From the NCBI GenBank assembly GCA_020829485.1, contig JAIVFU010000130.1:1-16363 (forward strand): a stretch of 16,363 nucleotides of DNA, in the 5' to 3' direction. Positions 1-8,645 of this stretch are shown piece by piece. This DNA is from Nostoc sp. CHAB 5834. GTDB lineage: Bacteria > Cyanobacteriota > Cyanobacteriia > Cyanobacteriales > Nostocaceae. Within the stretch, counting starts at the first letter, position 1. Each line of letters starts with the position of its first letter. Both the position numbers and the translations under genes were made by a program. The notes beneath the pieces were generated by a model. It had not been told where the DNA came from, made no database searches, and worked only from the letters and a program-made list of their open reading frames with translations.

Positions 1-120
1 TGTTTTCATTTCAATGGTCAAGTAATGGTTGAGGCTGAAACGACGGTAAATCAAGGGTTTTGGCAACTTGCTTCACAAAACTTTACAACGTGTCCCATTT
101 TGCGCGTATCTCGGTGGATA
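1..120. repeat. Direct repeat, copy A (partner at 15333-15452)
   Basis: An ungapped alignment by eye gives about 104 matches in 120 positions to 15333-15452, in the same orientation. Similarity fades after about position 120. Copy B lies just upstream of the Crp-family gene, so copy A may be a duplicated upstream region whose gene is absent or outside the window. On the minus strand both copies keep a 15-codon reading frame (51-98 here), which may be chance. The repeat may begin before position 1. Confidence 0.8.
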
Positions 121-130
121 CCCAACTTGG

Positions 131-336
131 GGTAAATATAGCGTAGCTGACACTAGAAGCAAGATAGGCTGAAAGTATTACTGTCGGTGGAAGGATAAGA
201 TTGCCGTTTTTACGTGCTTATGCTTCCAATTCACTTCGGCAATATTATGGTTTTAGTCGCGGCAATATTATGGGTTAACCGACATTAGGTAAATTTCTAC
301 TATCTTGCCACTGGTGTCAGCTACGCTATATCTACG
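131..336. mobile_element. Small inverted-repeat element (MITE-like)
   Basis: The 31-base end at 137-167 (begins tatagcgtagctgacac) is the reverse complement of 300-330 with about 28 matches, and weaker pairing continues outward to about 131 and 336. The roughly 200-bp body has no gene. It contains a 14-bp direct repeat, cggcaatattatgg, at 237-250 and 260-273. The ends match those of the element at 14858-15280, including the inner stretch 'gatag-ctgaaag', so the two belong to one family. No clear target-site duplication was seen. Non-autonomous elements of this kind depend on a transposase supplied elsewhere; that is inference here. Confidence 0.6.
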
Positions 337-410
337 CCAGATTCCCGGCTTAGGAGAAAAGGGGAGAGACATCACTCCAGAAAATTTAGTGACTTTCATG
401 CAGTTCGCGT

Positions 411-3400
411 TTAGTGCCAGCGTACTTCAGCACTACGTACTTCACTATTATTTTCAATCGTTACGTTAGCATAATTATTACAGAATTCTTCAATGTAGGA
501 TTTAATTCCTATTGCTGTTTTAGCAGCTTTCTGATCGGTCGGTAAGTGGTATGCCAAAGCTTTTGTCATTAAGATAATGCATTTAGCCATTGCTCTTGAT
601 ACAGCCACATTTGTACGCTCAAGTTGAAGTAAAAACTGCTCTTCTCCTGCAATGATTTCAGTATCACCTACCCCAAAAGACACTATAACTGTTTGGCGTT
701 GTCCGCCTTGAAATCGTTCAACAGTGTCAACAGCATCAAGTATAAGATTTGGTGCTGCTTCAGGAAAGAGTTTTTGTAGTTCTTTTATCACCAGAGCTTT
801 TTGTGCTTTGTGTGGTGTTACGATACCGATTCCAAACTCAAAGAACTCTTCATCGCTAAATGACGTAAATGTGTTCTCATCATTACCCTCAAAAAGCTCT
901 TTTGCAACGGCATAACGCAAACAATATGCAAGGCCGGCAACTAGTTTAGCTTCCAGCTCGTTTGCCTGAGACGAAATTGTATCTTCATGAATGAAAGCAG
1001 TTACAGTTCGCGTTGAAGAAAGCAATTCTTTATATGCTGTTGTCTTTGGCAGGCTTTCTGGTAGTCCTGCAATTACTGCATCTAAATCAGAAATTTGTCT
1101 AATCTGTTTTATTAGATTATAAGCTTGAAGCTTTGGTGGATACCCAAGAGTTTTTGCATAATCGACCAGATCCTGGTTGGATCTGTAATTAACTAGAAGC
1201 TCTTGTGTTGGAAGCATAAATCTTTTTAAAATATAGGTTTGAATGCTTCCAACTAAATACTCAGCATTTTTGGGAGGCTCAAGGCTAAAAATTGGTGGCA
1301 TCTGTAGATGATCGCCAGCTACAACAAGCTGTCCATTTTCTTTTAACGTAGAAAGAGGACGCATGGCAAGAGTAACAGGAACCTGTGAGCTTTCGTCAAT
1401 CACAATAAAATCAAATATTTCTTGAATAGGAGATGCACTCTCTTCAGAATAAATAAGTTCAGAAATTTTTTGCGCTAAGTGAGCTGTAGTTGCAGTAATT
1501 GTAACCTTTGCAAGGTTAGTAAGGCTTGCGCGCAAAGCCAAACTGTCATTATCTAGTTCTTTAAGGTTTAGTCGAATGGATTTAGCATCAAGATGAGGAT
1601 TTATACTATCAGGAAGGGTCTTAGGCTCACGACTCTGCGAATAAACCACGAAGACATCAGCAATACAACGCGTGTCGTTATTAAGGTTATTAAGAAGTCG
1701 AAAAACGAGTTCTTCGACTGCACGATAGTTTGGCCCAGTAATAAGAATTTTTCGACTTTTTTGTGATGACTGAGACTCAAACACTAATGCATGTAGTAAT
1801 GCAACCAGTGTATCGGTTTTTCCTGTACCCGGTGGGCCCCAAATAACTGACAGTTTATTTTTTGCACAAGCGCGAATAGCGTCTTGTTGGCTGGCATTCA
1901 AGGGATGTTTATTTGCTGAAGCTGCAAAGTCTAGAATTACCTGTGTGTGAGCATCATCTCGGATTGGCTGTGACGCTAATGTATTTGCTTCCCAAAGCAC
2001 ACGTGCGATCGGTGTAATTGGATCAGTCCCTAATGGGACTTTAGCTCCTGATCTTCCCATAGCTGCCAAAGCTTCAGGAGCTGCCTTAGCGCAAGCCGGA
2101 TCACCAACTGCACGAAGAATTTTTTCTGTAATATCGGAATCATCATAAGGAAGCCCCTCAAGCAAATAGAGTGGCTCATCATGTATTGGGAGATAATCAC
2201 CCTCAAAAACTTCATTAAATATTGGCTCAATCCAATTATTTCGAGGGCGAAACGCTATAGTTGCTTTTTTGCCCACACGATCAAAGCTTTCGAGTGTGAC
2301 GGCAATGACTTTGTGCATTGGCATATTGAGTTTAGCAAAATCTATCTCAGGATGATTTATGGATATTCCAACACTTCTTCCTGTTTCCTGGGGGAATCCT
2401 GGATTACTCATGATACCTAGTACATAGAAGCTGCCACCTTCCTCTAACTTGGCTTCTGTGGATTCATCACTGACTTCAAATTCGTATCTGTTATTACCCC
2501 CCAATTGGGATATAAGCTTTGTAAGTACAATTGCTTTGTATGAAGCTTCTAAGGATTCGCCTTTGGTAATTAATTCTGCTTTCTTATTGGTTATTGCTGT
2601 TGCGACAGATACTTGATCCCATTTAATCCACAACTGTGAATCTTTTGCTACGTTTCTCGCTCCCTGGGGCACTGACAGCCTTAACTGTGGAGCTTTGCCT
2701 TTAAGACCAGTTTTCAGATCAACACGCAACTGAGCTGTGATGCTACCAAGTGCCCAGGCTTGAGCTTTAAGGATGCTTCCATATTTCTGAATTGCTTCAA
2801 CAATGCTTGCTGGTCTTCCATACATTGTTACTGTGCCGGTAGTACACTTCCATATTTCAAAGATACGCTCACGCGGAATTCCATCCCCAAGTGGTTCCCG
2901 ATAGTACTTATCAACTTGTCTTGGAGTAAGTCTAGGGTAGTGGTACCTTTCTACTACTCCTAAAAGTGTGTTACAAAACTTGACTGGTAAACATACAACA
3001 GCATTAACAATATCCCTAATAAATACAATTCCAGGCACTAAATGTTCGCTTTGTTCCATTAAGTCTTCAGATGGAAAAATCCATGCTAATGCCTTTTGGG
3101 TATTAGCTCTTAGACTAAGTACTCTGAGAAGATGTCGTCCAAATGCATTGCATAATTCTTCATATTGCCGAATTTCCCAAAAACAAATTTGAGTCCTGAC
3201 GTTACCCCAACCTTTGTTATTGAATTCGGATTGAGCTTCTGTACTCCATGAAGCTAACTTCTCAATAAATGACTGTATAATTACCCATTCAGCTTGTTCA
3301 TTATCTTTAGGTACGACAAAAGCCTCTTCACCAAGTAAACGTTCGTTACGTTCGGAACCATCTGGAGATATGAACTTGTACTCAAAAGGTGCGAAAAGGA

Positions 3401-4709
3401 TAGCACGGATTGCAATCCCAGTTAGCAATCCAGACCCTGCGTCAAAGTTTACGATAATGTCATATTCAGCATTAAACTCTTTTGCCAAACCACTAATCCG
3501 TGCTGCCTTATCGACAGTAATGTTTCCGGTGCTTAACGCCGTGGCTCGCTCACCAATCTGCGATTTGTCACGTTTAAGGAAAGCGTGCTTCTTTAGAATA
3601 GGATCTGTTCCTAATATCCCAACCAGATGAGCAATTTGAGTATGTCCTCCATTAATCAAAATCTGAGAAGCACCCTTGCTCAATCCTGACATTTTGCATA
3701 GATGATCTGCTGCATCAGCAGAATAAAAACAATAATGCTCTGGATTGTCCTTGTAATGCTGTAACTCATCATTCAAGAGCCAGTCGGTGTTTCCAAGCCA
3801 ATCGCATGAATTGCAACGTGAATTTACATGGTAACTAACAGCGTTCCATCCATAAGCATCGCCCTTTGAAACAACGCGTGGTAGGTCTTCTTTAAAAAAT
3901 TTTCGTACACTCGGCATGTAAATGAGATAATCAACGATGCCTTCTTCCAAATCTTCCACAAGTGCATCAATTCGCTTCTCCGCAGAAGTACTACCCTTTA
4001 ATGTGAGCGCTCGTTGAAACCTTGGCATCTCCAGATGCTTCCATAGATACAAACGATCACATACAAAATACTTCTCTTTAATTCCTGTAGTATCACCCGC
4101 TAGCCAGTTGGCAAGGAAAAAAGCGTAAAGACAAACTTCAGCCGCATAACTAGGATTCGCTTCTGTAACGTTTTTCAGGTCAATAACACTAATTGCCAGA
4201 CGTGATTCTGCGTCTTCTACTCGACGGCGAGAGCCATTCACAAGAATCTCGTAGTCTCCAGGTTTAGCTTTTTTAATAAGGAGTACATCTGGCCTCAAAC
4301 CTGCCATTTTTGGAATGTAATCTTGCTCTTGGAGCGTTAGCCCAAGGTTGTTTAAGGCGAACTCTCGAAACGCTTCAGGCTCAATTTGAGGTTGAAGTAC
4401 TAGTGAAGGTACAGGTGCGTTAGTAAGTGCTTTTACCGGATCAATGTCAACATATCCAGGCTCAAATATAACGTGTCCTGGTAAAGTTCGGATAAGCTCA
4501 TCAAACTGCTCCCGTTCAAATTCCCTTCCAGACGTTGTAATAATCTGAACACCCGGTCTAGACTTAAGGGGTACAGGTATCCCTGATGCCTTAAGGATAT
4601 CAGCGTTCGCTTTAAATAATGATAGGTAAAGCTCTCTGTCACACTGCGTACGCAGAAACATTGAGAGTTTGCTTTTAGAAAGGGTTCGAGGGGGGCAGGT
4701 TGAAGTCAT
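411..4709 (-). CDS. Dna2-like RecB-family nuclease / SF1 helicase fusion
   Basis: This 1432-residue protein is predicted to cut and unwind DNA. The N-terminal part carries a PD-(D/E)XK nuclease signature: RPD at 139-141, VIDLK at 175-179 and a following helix YAAEVCLYAF at 188-197. C23 together with C299xxC302 and C327 (or C338) resembles the iron-sulphur cysteine layout of Dna2/AddB nucleases. The middle (about 410-540) resembles the RNase-H-like domain seen in TM0106-type RecB/helicase fusions, but the usual acidic residues look incomplete. The C-terminal part is a UPF1/Dna2-like SF1 helicase: GPPGTGKT 958-965, VIDESS 1103-1108, GDHLQMPP 1132-1139, NYRS 1174-1177, VERFQGGQ 1330-1337 and VAVSRA 1368-1373. 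The ATG at 4709 has only a weak upstream GGA. It lies 276 bases behind parB on the same strand, so it could be co-transcribed. Residues 540-930 I cannot assign. It could act in replication, repair or defence. Confidence 0.85.
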   Translation of the reverse strand: MTSTCPPRTLSKSKLSMFLRTQCDRELYLSLFKANADILKASGIPVPLKSRPGVQIITTSGREFEREQFDELIRTLPGHVIFEPGYVDIDPVKALTNAPVPSLVLQPQIEPEAFREFALNNLGLTLQEQDYIPKMAGLRPDVLLIKKAKPGDYEILVNGSRRRVEDAESRLAISVIDLKNVTEANPSYAAEVCLYAFFLANWLAGDTTGIKEKYFVCDRLYLWKHLEMPRFQRALTLKGSTSAEKRIDALVEDLEEGIVDYLIYMPSVRKFFKEDLPRVVSKGDAYGWNAVSYHVNSRCNSCDWLGNTDWLLNDELQHYKDNPEHYCFYSADAADHLCKMSGLSKGASQILINGGHTQIAHLVGILGTDPILKKHAFLKRDKSQIGERATALSTGNITVDKAARISGLAKEFNAEYDIIVNFDAGSGLLTGIAIRAILFAPFEYKFISPDGSERNERLLGEEAFVVPKDNEQAEWVIIQSFIEKLASWSTEAQSEFNNKGWGNVRTQICFWEIRQYEELCNAFGRHLLRVLSLRANTQKALAWIFPSEDLMEQSEHLVPGIVFIRDIVNAVVCLPVKFCNTLLGVVERYHYPRLTPRQVDKYYREPLGDGIPRERIFEIWKCTTGTVTMYGRPASIVEAIQKYGSILKAQAWALGSITAQLRVDLKTGLKGKAPQLRLSVPQGARNVAKDSQLWIKWDQVSVATAITNKKAELITKGESLEASYKAIVLTKLISQLGGNNRYEFEVSDESTEAKLEEGGSFYVLGIMSNPGFPQETGRSVGISINHPEIDFAKLNMPMHKVIAVTLESFDRVGKKATIAFRPRNNWIEPIFNEVFEGDYLPIHDEPLYLLEGLPYDDSDITEKILRAVGDPACAKAAPEALAAMGRSGAKVPLGTDPITPIARVLWEANTLASQPIRDDAHTQVILDFAASANKHPLNASQQDAIRACAKNKLSVIWGPPGTGKTDTLVALLHALVFESQSSQKSRKILITGPNYRAVEELVFRLLNNLNNDTRCIADVFVVYSQSREPKTLPDSINPHLDAKSIRLNLKELDNDSLALRASLTNLAKVTITATTAHLAQKISELIYSEESASPIQEIFDFIVIDESSQVPVTLAMRPLSTLKENGQLVVAGDHLQMPPIFSLEPPKNAEYLVGSIQTYILKRFMLPTQELLVNYRSNQDLVDYAKTLGYPPKLQAYNLIKQIRQISDLDAVIAGLPESLPKTTAYKELLSSTRTVTAFIHEDTISSQANELEAKLVAGLAYCLRYAVAKELFEGNDENTFTSFSDEEFFEFGIGIVTPHKAQKALVIKELQKLFPEAAPNLILDAVDTVERFQGGQRQTVIVSFGVGDTEIIAGEEQFLLQLERTNVAVSRAMAKCIILMTKALAYHLPTDQKAAKTAIGIKSYIEEFCNNYANVTIENNSEVRSAEVRWH

Positions 4710-4884
4710 TCAACTTTATTCCAAAATTTTAGCTAAATCAATACAAAATAACATATAGATATAAAAACAACCTCAAGGAGTTAAAGGACGAATATCCAAG
4801 GTTTACCAGAAGTCGGCTGCTCGCTAGAACACCAGTCCAATCAGTCTCCGCAATTTAAAAACAGCTATTATTACTCCCCTTGGT

Positions 4885-4918
4885 CATTGCCCAAAACGTT
4901 TTGGGCAACTTTACCTTT
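4885..4918. repeat. Palindrome-containing repeat downstream of parB
   Basis: These 34 bases are identical to 5423-5456 inside parB, and the similarity starts a few bases earlier (cttgNtcattg). The core at 4887-4908 is a perfect 22-bp palindrome made of the half-site TTGCCCAAAAC and its reverse complement. Read on the minus strand it would encode [10 protein letters not shown] as in ParB, followed by DQGE and a stop, so it is either a copied parB fragment or a dispersed repeat that landed in both places. The palindrome is a candidate protein-binding site (parS-like), unproven. Confidence 0.75.
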
Positions 4919-4985
4919 AGTTAAACAATGGGATGAAGCTGACGAGTATTGAGGACAATAGTTCCTAAAACGAGCTTTTCAATAA

Positions 4986-5945
4986 TCACTCTGACTGAGA
5001 ATTTGTCTGGTCAAAATCTTTTTCATCTAAAACTAAGGCTTCTAGCCTTTTCAACAGTGTCTGCACTTGTTTCCACTTTTTGGGATTTTCCCAAACTTTC
5101 GACTGAGTGATGCGACGGGTAATAGTTTGAATTGTGGCTTGCGGCGACTCTGAATCTAATGAAGGTCGCAGTGCTTTAACTCGCTCTCGAATTTCACTAA
5201 CAGACAAATCGGCAGCTACCGCCTCTTCTAACAACGATTGTCTTTGTTCTTTATCTTTAACTCTGGCAATCAATTGAGCTTTGGTGTATGCAATTTTTCC
5301 AGCTTGTAGGGCTTCTAAAATTTCTGCTGGTAACTTCAGCAGTGGCAAGCGACTGGAAACAAAAGATTCCCAACTTAGCTTACCCAGTTCCTCGAAAACT
5401 GCGATTATTGCTTGACCTTGTTCATTGCCCAAAACGTTTTGGGCAACTTTACCTTTGGCTTCATGCTGCATCCGGTAAAGTAGGTTGGGAACCTCTGCCA
5501 CTGGTATACAGAGCCGGATAGCCAGCAGTTGCAGTATGCCTTCTGTCTCTTCTACAGGATTGAGGTCTTCCCGCAGCAGGTTTTCTACCAGAGCAAGTTG
5601 CAGTGCTTGTTCAGCAGTAAGTTCACGAATAGTAACAGGAACTTCCTTGAGTCCAGCCGCAATAGCTGCTCGGTAGCGTCTTTCTCCTGCTACCAACTCG
5701 TACTGATTTTCTTGGTTAGGGAGGGAACGGACAAGTAGATTCTCCAAAATTCCATGAGTTTTGATAGATTCAATTAGCTGTTCCTGCTTAATTGGGTCGA
5801 AGTAACGGCGAGGTTGACTCTCAGGTAGAGAGATAGAGCCAATTGGCAACATAGAAGGTTCCGTTGAAGGCAGTTCCGCACCCATCAACACACTGATGTC
5901 AGCCTTGGCTTTGTAAGGTTGCTCTGTTTTACGAGGTCGGGCCAT
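4986..5945 (-). CDS. parB: ParB partition protein
   Basis: This 319-residue ParB/Srx-fold protein binds centromere-like sites and works with ParA in DNA segregation. The fold is shown by [11 protein letters not shown] at 40-50, the nucleotide-binding signature GERRYRA at 87-93 (the CTP-binding motif of ParB family members) and [13 protein letters not shown] at 121-133. A helical DNA-binding region follows at about 134-230 ([21 protein letters not shown] at about 202-222 is typical), then a charged C-terminal dimerisation tail. The start ATG overlaps the parA stop in TAATG, which implies translational coupling. Residues 167-174 (VAQNVLGN) are encoded by a perfect 22-bp palindrome that also occurs downstream of the gene. 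The neighbours suggest plasmid-type partition. Confidence 0.93.
   Translation of the reverse strand: MARPRKTEQPYKAKADISVLMGAELPSTEPSMLPIGSISLPESQPRRYFDPIKQEQLIESIKTHGILENLLVRSLPNQENQYELVAGERRYRAAIAAGLKEVPVTIRELTAEQALQLALVENLLREDLNPVEETEGILQLLAIRLCIPVAEVPNLLYRMQHEAKGKVAQNVLGNEQGQAIIAVFEELGKLSWESFVSSRLPLLKLPAEILEALQAGKIAYTKAQLIARVKDKEQRQSLLEEAVAADLSVSEIRERVKALRPSLDSESPQATIQTITRRITQSKVWENPKKWKQVQTLLKRLEALVLDEKDFDQTNSQSE
5423..5456. repeat. Palindrome-containing repeat inside parB
   Basis: This is the in-gene partner of 4885-4918, identical over 34 bases. The 22-bp perfect palindrome is at 5425-5446 and falls in frame within parB, so the repeat is read through as protein. The two palindromes are 538 bases apart. 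Confidence 0.75.
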
Positions 5946-6697
5946 TATAATTGCTCCATTTTTTGTGCTATCTTGTCTAATACTTTGACAACTGGATGCT
6001 TAGGTTCGTAGACAGCTAAGGGTACTTGTTGTTCAGAAGCATCCACAAACGCTGTAGCCCTGGGAATTGGATCGTAAACGGGGGCAATGTCGGAAAATTG
6101 TTCTGAGATAGCCTTGAGGGTGCGTTGATCTTGGGAATTGGAAGCAGCATAGCGAGAAGGAATAAACCCAGCTATTTTTAAGTTGCGGTTTCCTCTTTTT
6201 TTGACTTGGGCTATAGTTTGCACCAGTAGATTTGTTCCCTGGAAAGCTTTGTAGTGGGTTTCAATGGGAATGAGCAGGTGACTGGCAGCGACAAGGCTGC
6301 TATAACTTAACAGCCCTAAACTGGGTGGGCAGTCGATGAGGATAAAGTCGTAATTATTGCGAATTGGCTCAATAGCTTCTTTCAACCGGACTTCACGAAA
6401 ATCCATATTAACGAGTTGAATTTCAGCGACGCTGAGGTTGATATTAGTAGGAGCTATATCCATGCCATGTTGTCTTTGCTGGATGAATAGTGGTTCCTCA
6501 TTTATAAGCGCATCAAAAGGAGTTTTGTCTAGTTTTTCTGGGTCAAGACCCATAAAAGAAGTTAAGGAAGCCTGGGGGTCGAGGTCAATGAGAAGAACTT
6601 TGTGACCCCGTAAAAGCACTTGATAGCCCAGGTTCATGGTCAGGGTCGTTTTACCAACCCCTCCTGCTTGATTGAAAAACGCGATTACCCGACTCAT
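5945..6697 (-). CDS. parA: ParA partition ATPase
   Basis: This 250-residue ParA/MinD-family ATPase drives movement of plasmid or chromosome copies with ParB. Visible motifs are the P-loop NQAGGVGKTT at 9-18, the VLLIDLDPQASLT (A-prime) motif at about 34-46 and the Walker B strand FILIDCPPSLG at about 117-127. There is no N-terminal HTH extension, so it is a short ParA. The signature lysine usually found just before GGVGK is alanine here, a variant I know from cyanobacterial plasmid ParA proteins. The ATG at 6697 has no good Shine-Dalgarno sequence. The stop codon shares its last A with the parB start (TAATG). The upstream region at 6698-7153 has nested inverted repeats that could be an operator or centromere. 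Confidence 0.94.
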   Translation of the reverse strand: MSRVIAFFNQAGGVGKTTLTMNLGYQVLLRGHKVLLIDLDPQASLTSFMGLDPEKLDKTPFDALINEEPLFIQQRQHGMDIAPTNINLSVAEIQLVNMDFREVRLKEAIEPIRNNYDFILIDCPPSLGLLSYSSLVAASHLLIPIETHYKAFQGTNLLVQTIAQVKKRGNRNLKIAGFIPSRYAASNSQDQRTLKAISEQFSDIAPVYDPIPRATAFVDASEQQVPLAVYEPKHPVVKVLDKIAQKMEQL

Positions 6698-7153
6698 TTA
6701 ATTACTGGTACTTTACATCTAGTTTGATTGCCAGCATAACCTAAGTGAGTTAAATTATCGCTCGCCAACTCCCAGTTTGATAGTTGGGGGGTTACTTAGA
6801 ATATCGACATAAAACCCCTATTGGTATCCAGGTACTGTGGCGAGGCTGGTTAAAATTGCACGACCTCTGTGAAGGCTGGCAGCTTGCAAAAGAGACTTAA
6901 CGGGAAAAGTCAGAATGCAATCTCTTCTCTTGTTTTTTGTGCTGACACTAATTCAGTCAGCGCATTTCGAGTTTTTTGGGTCATTTCGCCAACCTCAAAA
7001 TCTCAAAGTTTGCTGACTGTAAATATTTTTGTTGAGGTACTTATCTCTTAGCTTGACTCAATAACAGCCTTTAGATACCATATTTGCCAGAGAGAGTTGA
7101 CTGTGGGAAACTATATCCATAGGGATTAAAAATTTTTCATAATTTGTTAAGTT
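6698..7153. promoter_or_regulatory. Divergent intergenic region upstream of parA
   Basis: No gene is supported here. It separates minus-strand parA from the plus-strand metallopeptidase gene and so must hold promoters for both. Two nested short inverted repeats stand out: ctaagt (6741-6746) with acttag (6794-6799), enclosing ccaact (6765-6770) with agttgg (6782-6787). The tgctgac/gtcagc motif recurs around 6940-7015. Either could serve as a ParA/ParB operator or parS, but the stems are short and this is speculative. A TTGACT at 7097-7102 could be a -35 box for the plus-strand gene; its -10 is poor. Confidence 0.35.
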
Positions 7154-7906
7154 ATGTTCACAAGATCGATAACCCGATATTCAAGAGCTAGACAATTAGT
7201 GGAAGGTTTCCAAAGCTTATGCTCTCGTTTGTTCGTATTTTCTTCTACGAGATCGATCTTTAGCTATACATCAACAATTTATAGATCACATAGAGGATAC
7301 ACAATAAACATACAAGATCCTAAAAGCTTTTTTACACAATCAGAGCATCTAGAACTAGCAGAATTTTTGGATCAACAATTACTTGTTGATGAATATGATA
7401 TTAAGCTTTTATCGAGTATTGAAATTCATGATGAAAACTTCAATCACAGGGAAGAAGGTAAATGGTTATGCTTTATAGACAAAGCTTCAGGAGATTTAGG
7501 TGGGAAAATACGTCTTAACTATCAATATTTAAAAACATTAGATGACTTAAAGGAAACATTGGCACATGAGTATGGACATCATTGGTCTATTATTAACTGT
7601 ATACGGCATCATTGGCCCAATTTTATGGCAACAGAAAAAGTTACTGAGCGGATGTTGCCAGAAGCTTATTTTAAAGTTAGAGAACTAGATTCTCAGCAAT
7701 ATTATCCTGATTACGAAGGGGGATGGCACTTATGTGATAAAGAAATTATTGCTGAAGATTATCGAGTACTATTTGCTCCATCTCCATATAATGAAAATCA
7801 TGCCATTATAGAAAAGATTAGGAAACAGAAGTTGGGACATAATATAATTGAACTGCCTTCAGAGTCAGTAAAAAATTATATAAGTTGCCTGAATATAAGT
7901 AGTTAA
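7154..7906 (+). CDS. Putative HExxH zinc metallopeptidase
   Basis: This 250-residue protein has the zinc-protease motif LAHEYGHHW (H138, E139, H142) at the end of a predicted helix (KTLDDLKETLAHEYGHH). About 55 residues later comes DKEIIAEDYRVLF (195-207), whose E197 or E201 is well placed as the third zinc ligand; this HExxH...E pattern is gluzincin-like. GKIRLNYQYL (117-126) before the motif resembles the edge strand of such folds. The first 50 residues are basic and serine-rich with no convincing signal peptide. The substrate is unknown. The ATG lacks a clear ribosome-binding site (only aag upstream), and no other in-frame ATG precedes the motif. The membrane-protein gene starts 46 bases after the stop on the same strand, suggesting a two-gene unit. 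Confidence 0.7.
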   Translation: MFTRSITRYSRARQLVEGFQSLCSRLFVFSSTRSIFSYTSTIYRSHRGYTINIQDPKSFFTQSEHLELAEFLDQQLLVDEYDIKLLSSIEIHDENFNHREEGKWLCFIDKASGDLGGKIRLNYQYLKTLDDLKETLAHEYGHHWSIINCIRHHWPNFMATEKVTERMLPEAYFKVRELDSQQYYPDYEGGWHLCDKEIIAEDYRVLFAPSPYNENHAIIEKIRKQKLGHNIIELPSESVKNYISCLNISS

Positions 7907-7952
7907 TCCTCATATTGAAAATTATCATTTCTCTCAATAATTCACTTAAATT

Positions 7953-8372
7953 ATGAGTTACAATCCCCTTTTTAATGCCCTACCTGCAAGAGTACAATTA
8001 ATTACTTCAGAGTCCAGTGATGGCAATATTTTAAGTAAACAGAGAGATGACGAGGATATACCTTCACCCACTGATATCACACCTGTTACTCCAGTATTTT
8101 TAACCCCTCAGTCTCTTGCGTCTTTTCCTGGAGCTTCTGTCGCGGTGAACATCATTTGGAATATTGCAGCGTCCATATATCAACCATTAGCTAAATCCCC
8201 GTTTGTACCTATAATAGCTGCGTTAGTAGTCGGTTCATTTATATATTCGCAAAGTGTAACTGATAACATGACTAAAAACCAAAAGATTGCCGCTATGTTT
8301 ATAACTATTCTAAACTCCTTATGGTTGGCCGCTATAGCACTAGGCATAAATGTTGTAACACCTCCAAAATGA
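7953..8372 (+). CDS. Small membrane protein of unknown function
   Basis: This 139-residue protein is not one I recognise. The first 58 residues are polar and proline/threonine-rich (for example PSPTDITPVTPVFLTP at 38-53) and look disordered. Two hydrophobic segments, about 83-99 and 111-135, are likely membrane spans. A third, weaker one (GASVAVNIIWNIAASIY, 60-76) may be an amphipathic helix lying on the membrane. The short loop between the two spans is DNMTKNQK. It follows the metallopeptidase gene closely and may be its partner or substrate; that is inference from position. A very strong palindrome lies 170 bases downstream. Confidence 0.65.
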   Translation: MSYNPLFNALPARVQLITSESSDGNILSKQRDDEDIPSPTDITPVTPVFLTPQSLASFPGASVAVNIIWNIAASIYQPLAKSPFVPIIAALVVGSFIYSQSVTDNMTKNQKIAAMFITILNSLWLAAIALGINVVTPPK

Positions 8373-8542
8373 ACTACTTATTTTAATAGATGTTGGAGAA
8401 AGAAATTGAGTATAAGTTCCCTCAATACTTGAACGCAAAGCAATATTTCGCCAACGGTATCGTATTCATCGCGAATAATCTGGATTCTTTTATTTTTGCA
8501 AAATAGGGATGCTCCCTATTTAAGCTGTTAAAGACTTTAAAG

Positions 8543-8597
8543 ATAATGATAATCAAATAGAGGTGAGCGTCGCTCACCTCTATTTGATTATCATTAT
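8543..8597. terminator. 55-base near-perfect palindrome between convergent genes
   Basis: Arms of 27 bases (8543-8569 and 8571-8597) pair perfectly around one central T. The site lies between the convergent stops at 8372 and 8646, where a two-way terminator would be expected, although no strong run of T follows on either strand. The outer part of each arm reads GATAATGATAATC, which equals the first 13 bases of the classical Fur box, so a regulatory or chance origin is also possible. It could instead be a small palindromic repeat element. Confidence 0.55.
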
Positions 8598-8645
8598 TAA
8601 GAGTTTGTTTGAGTATTTTAGCTGATTGACAAAATACGCTTGTTT

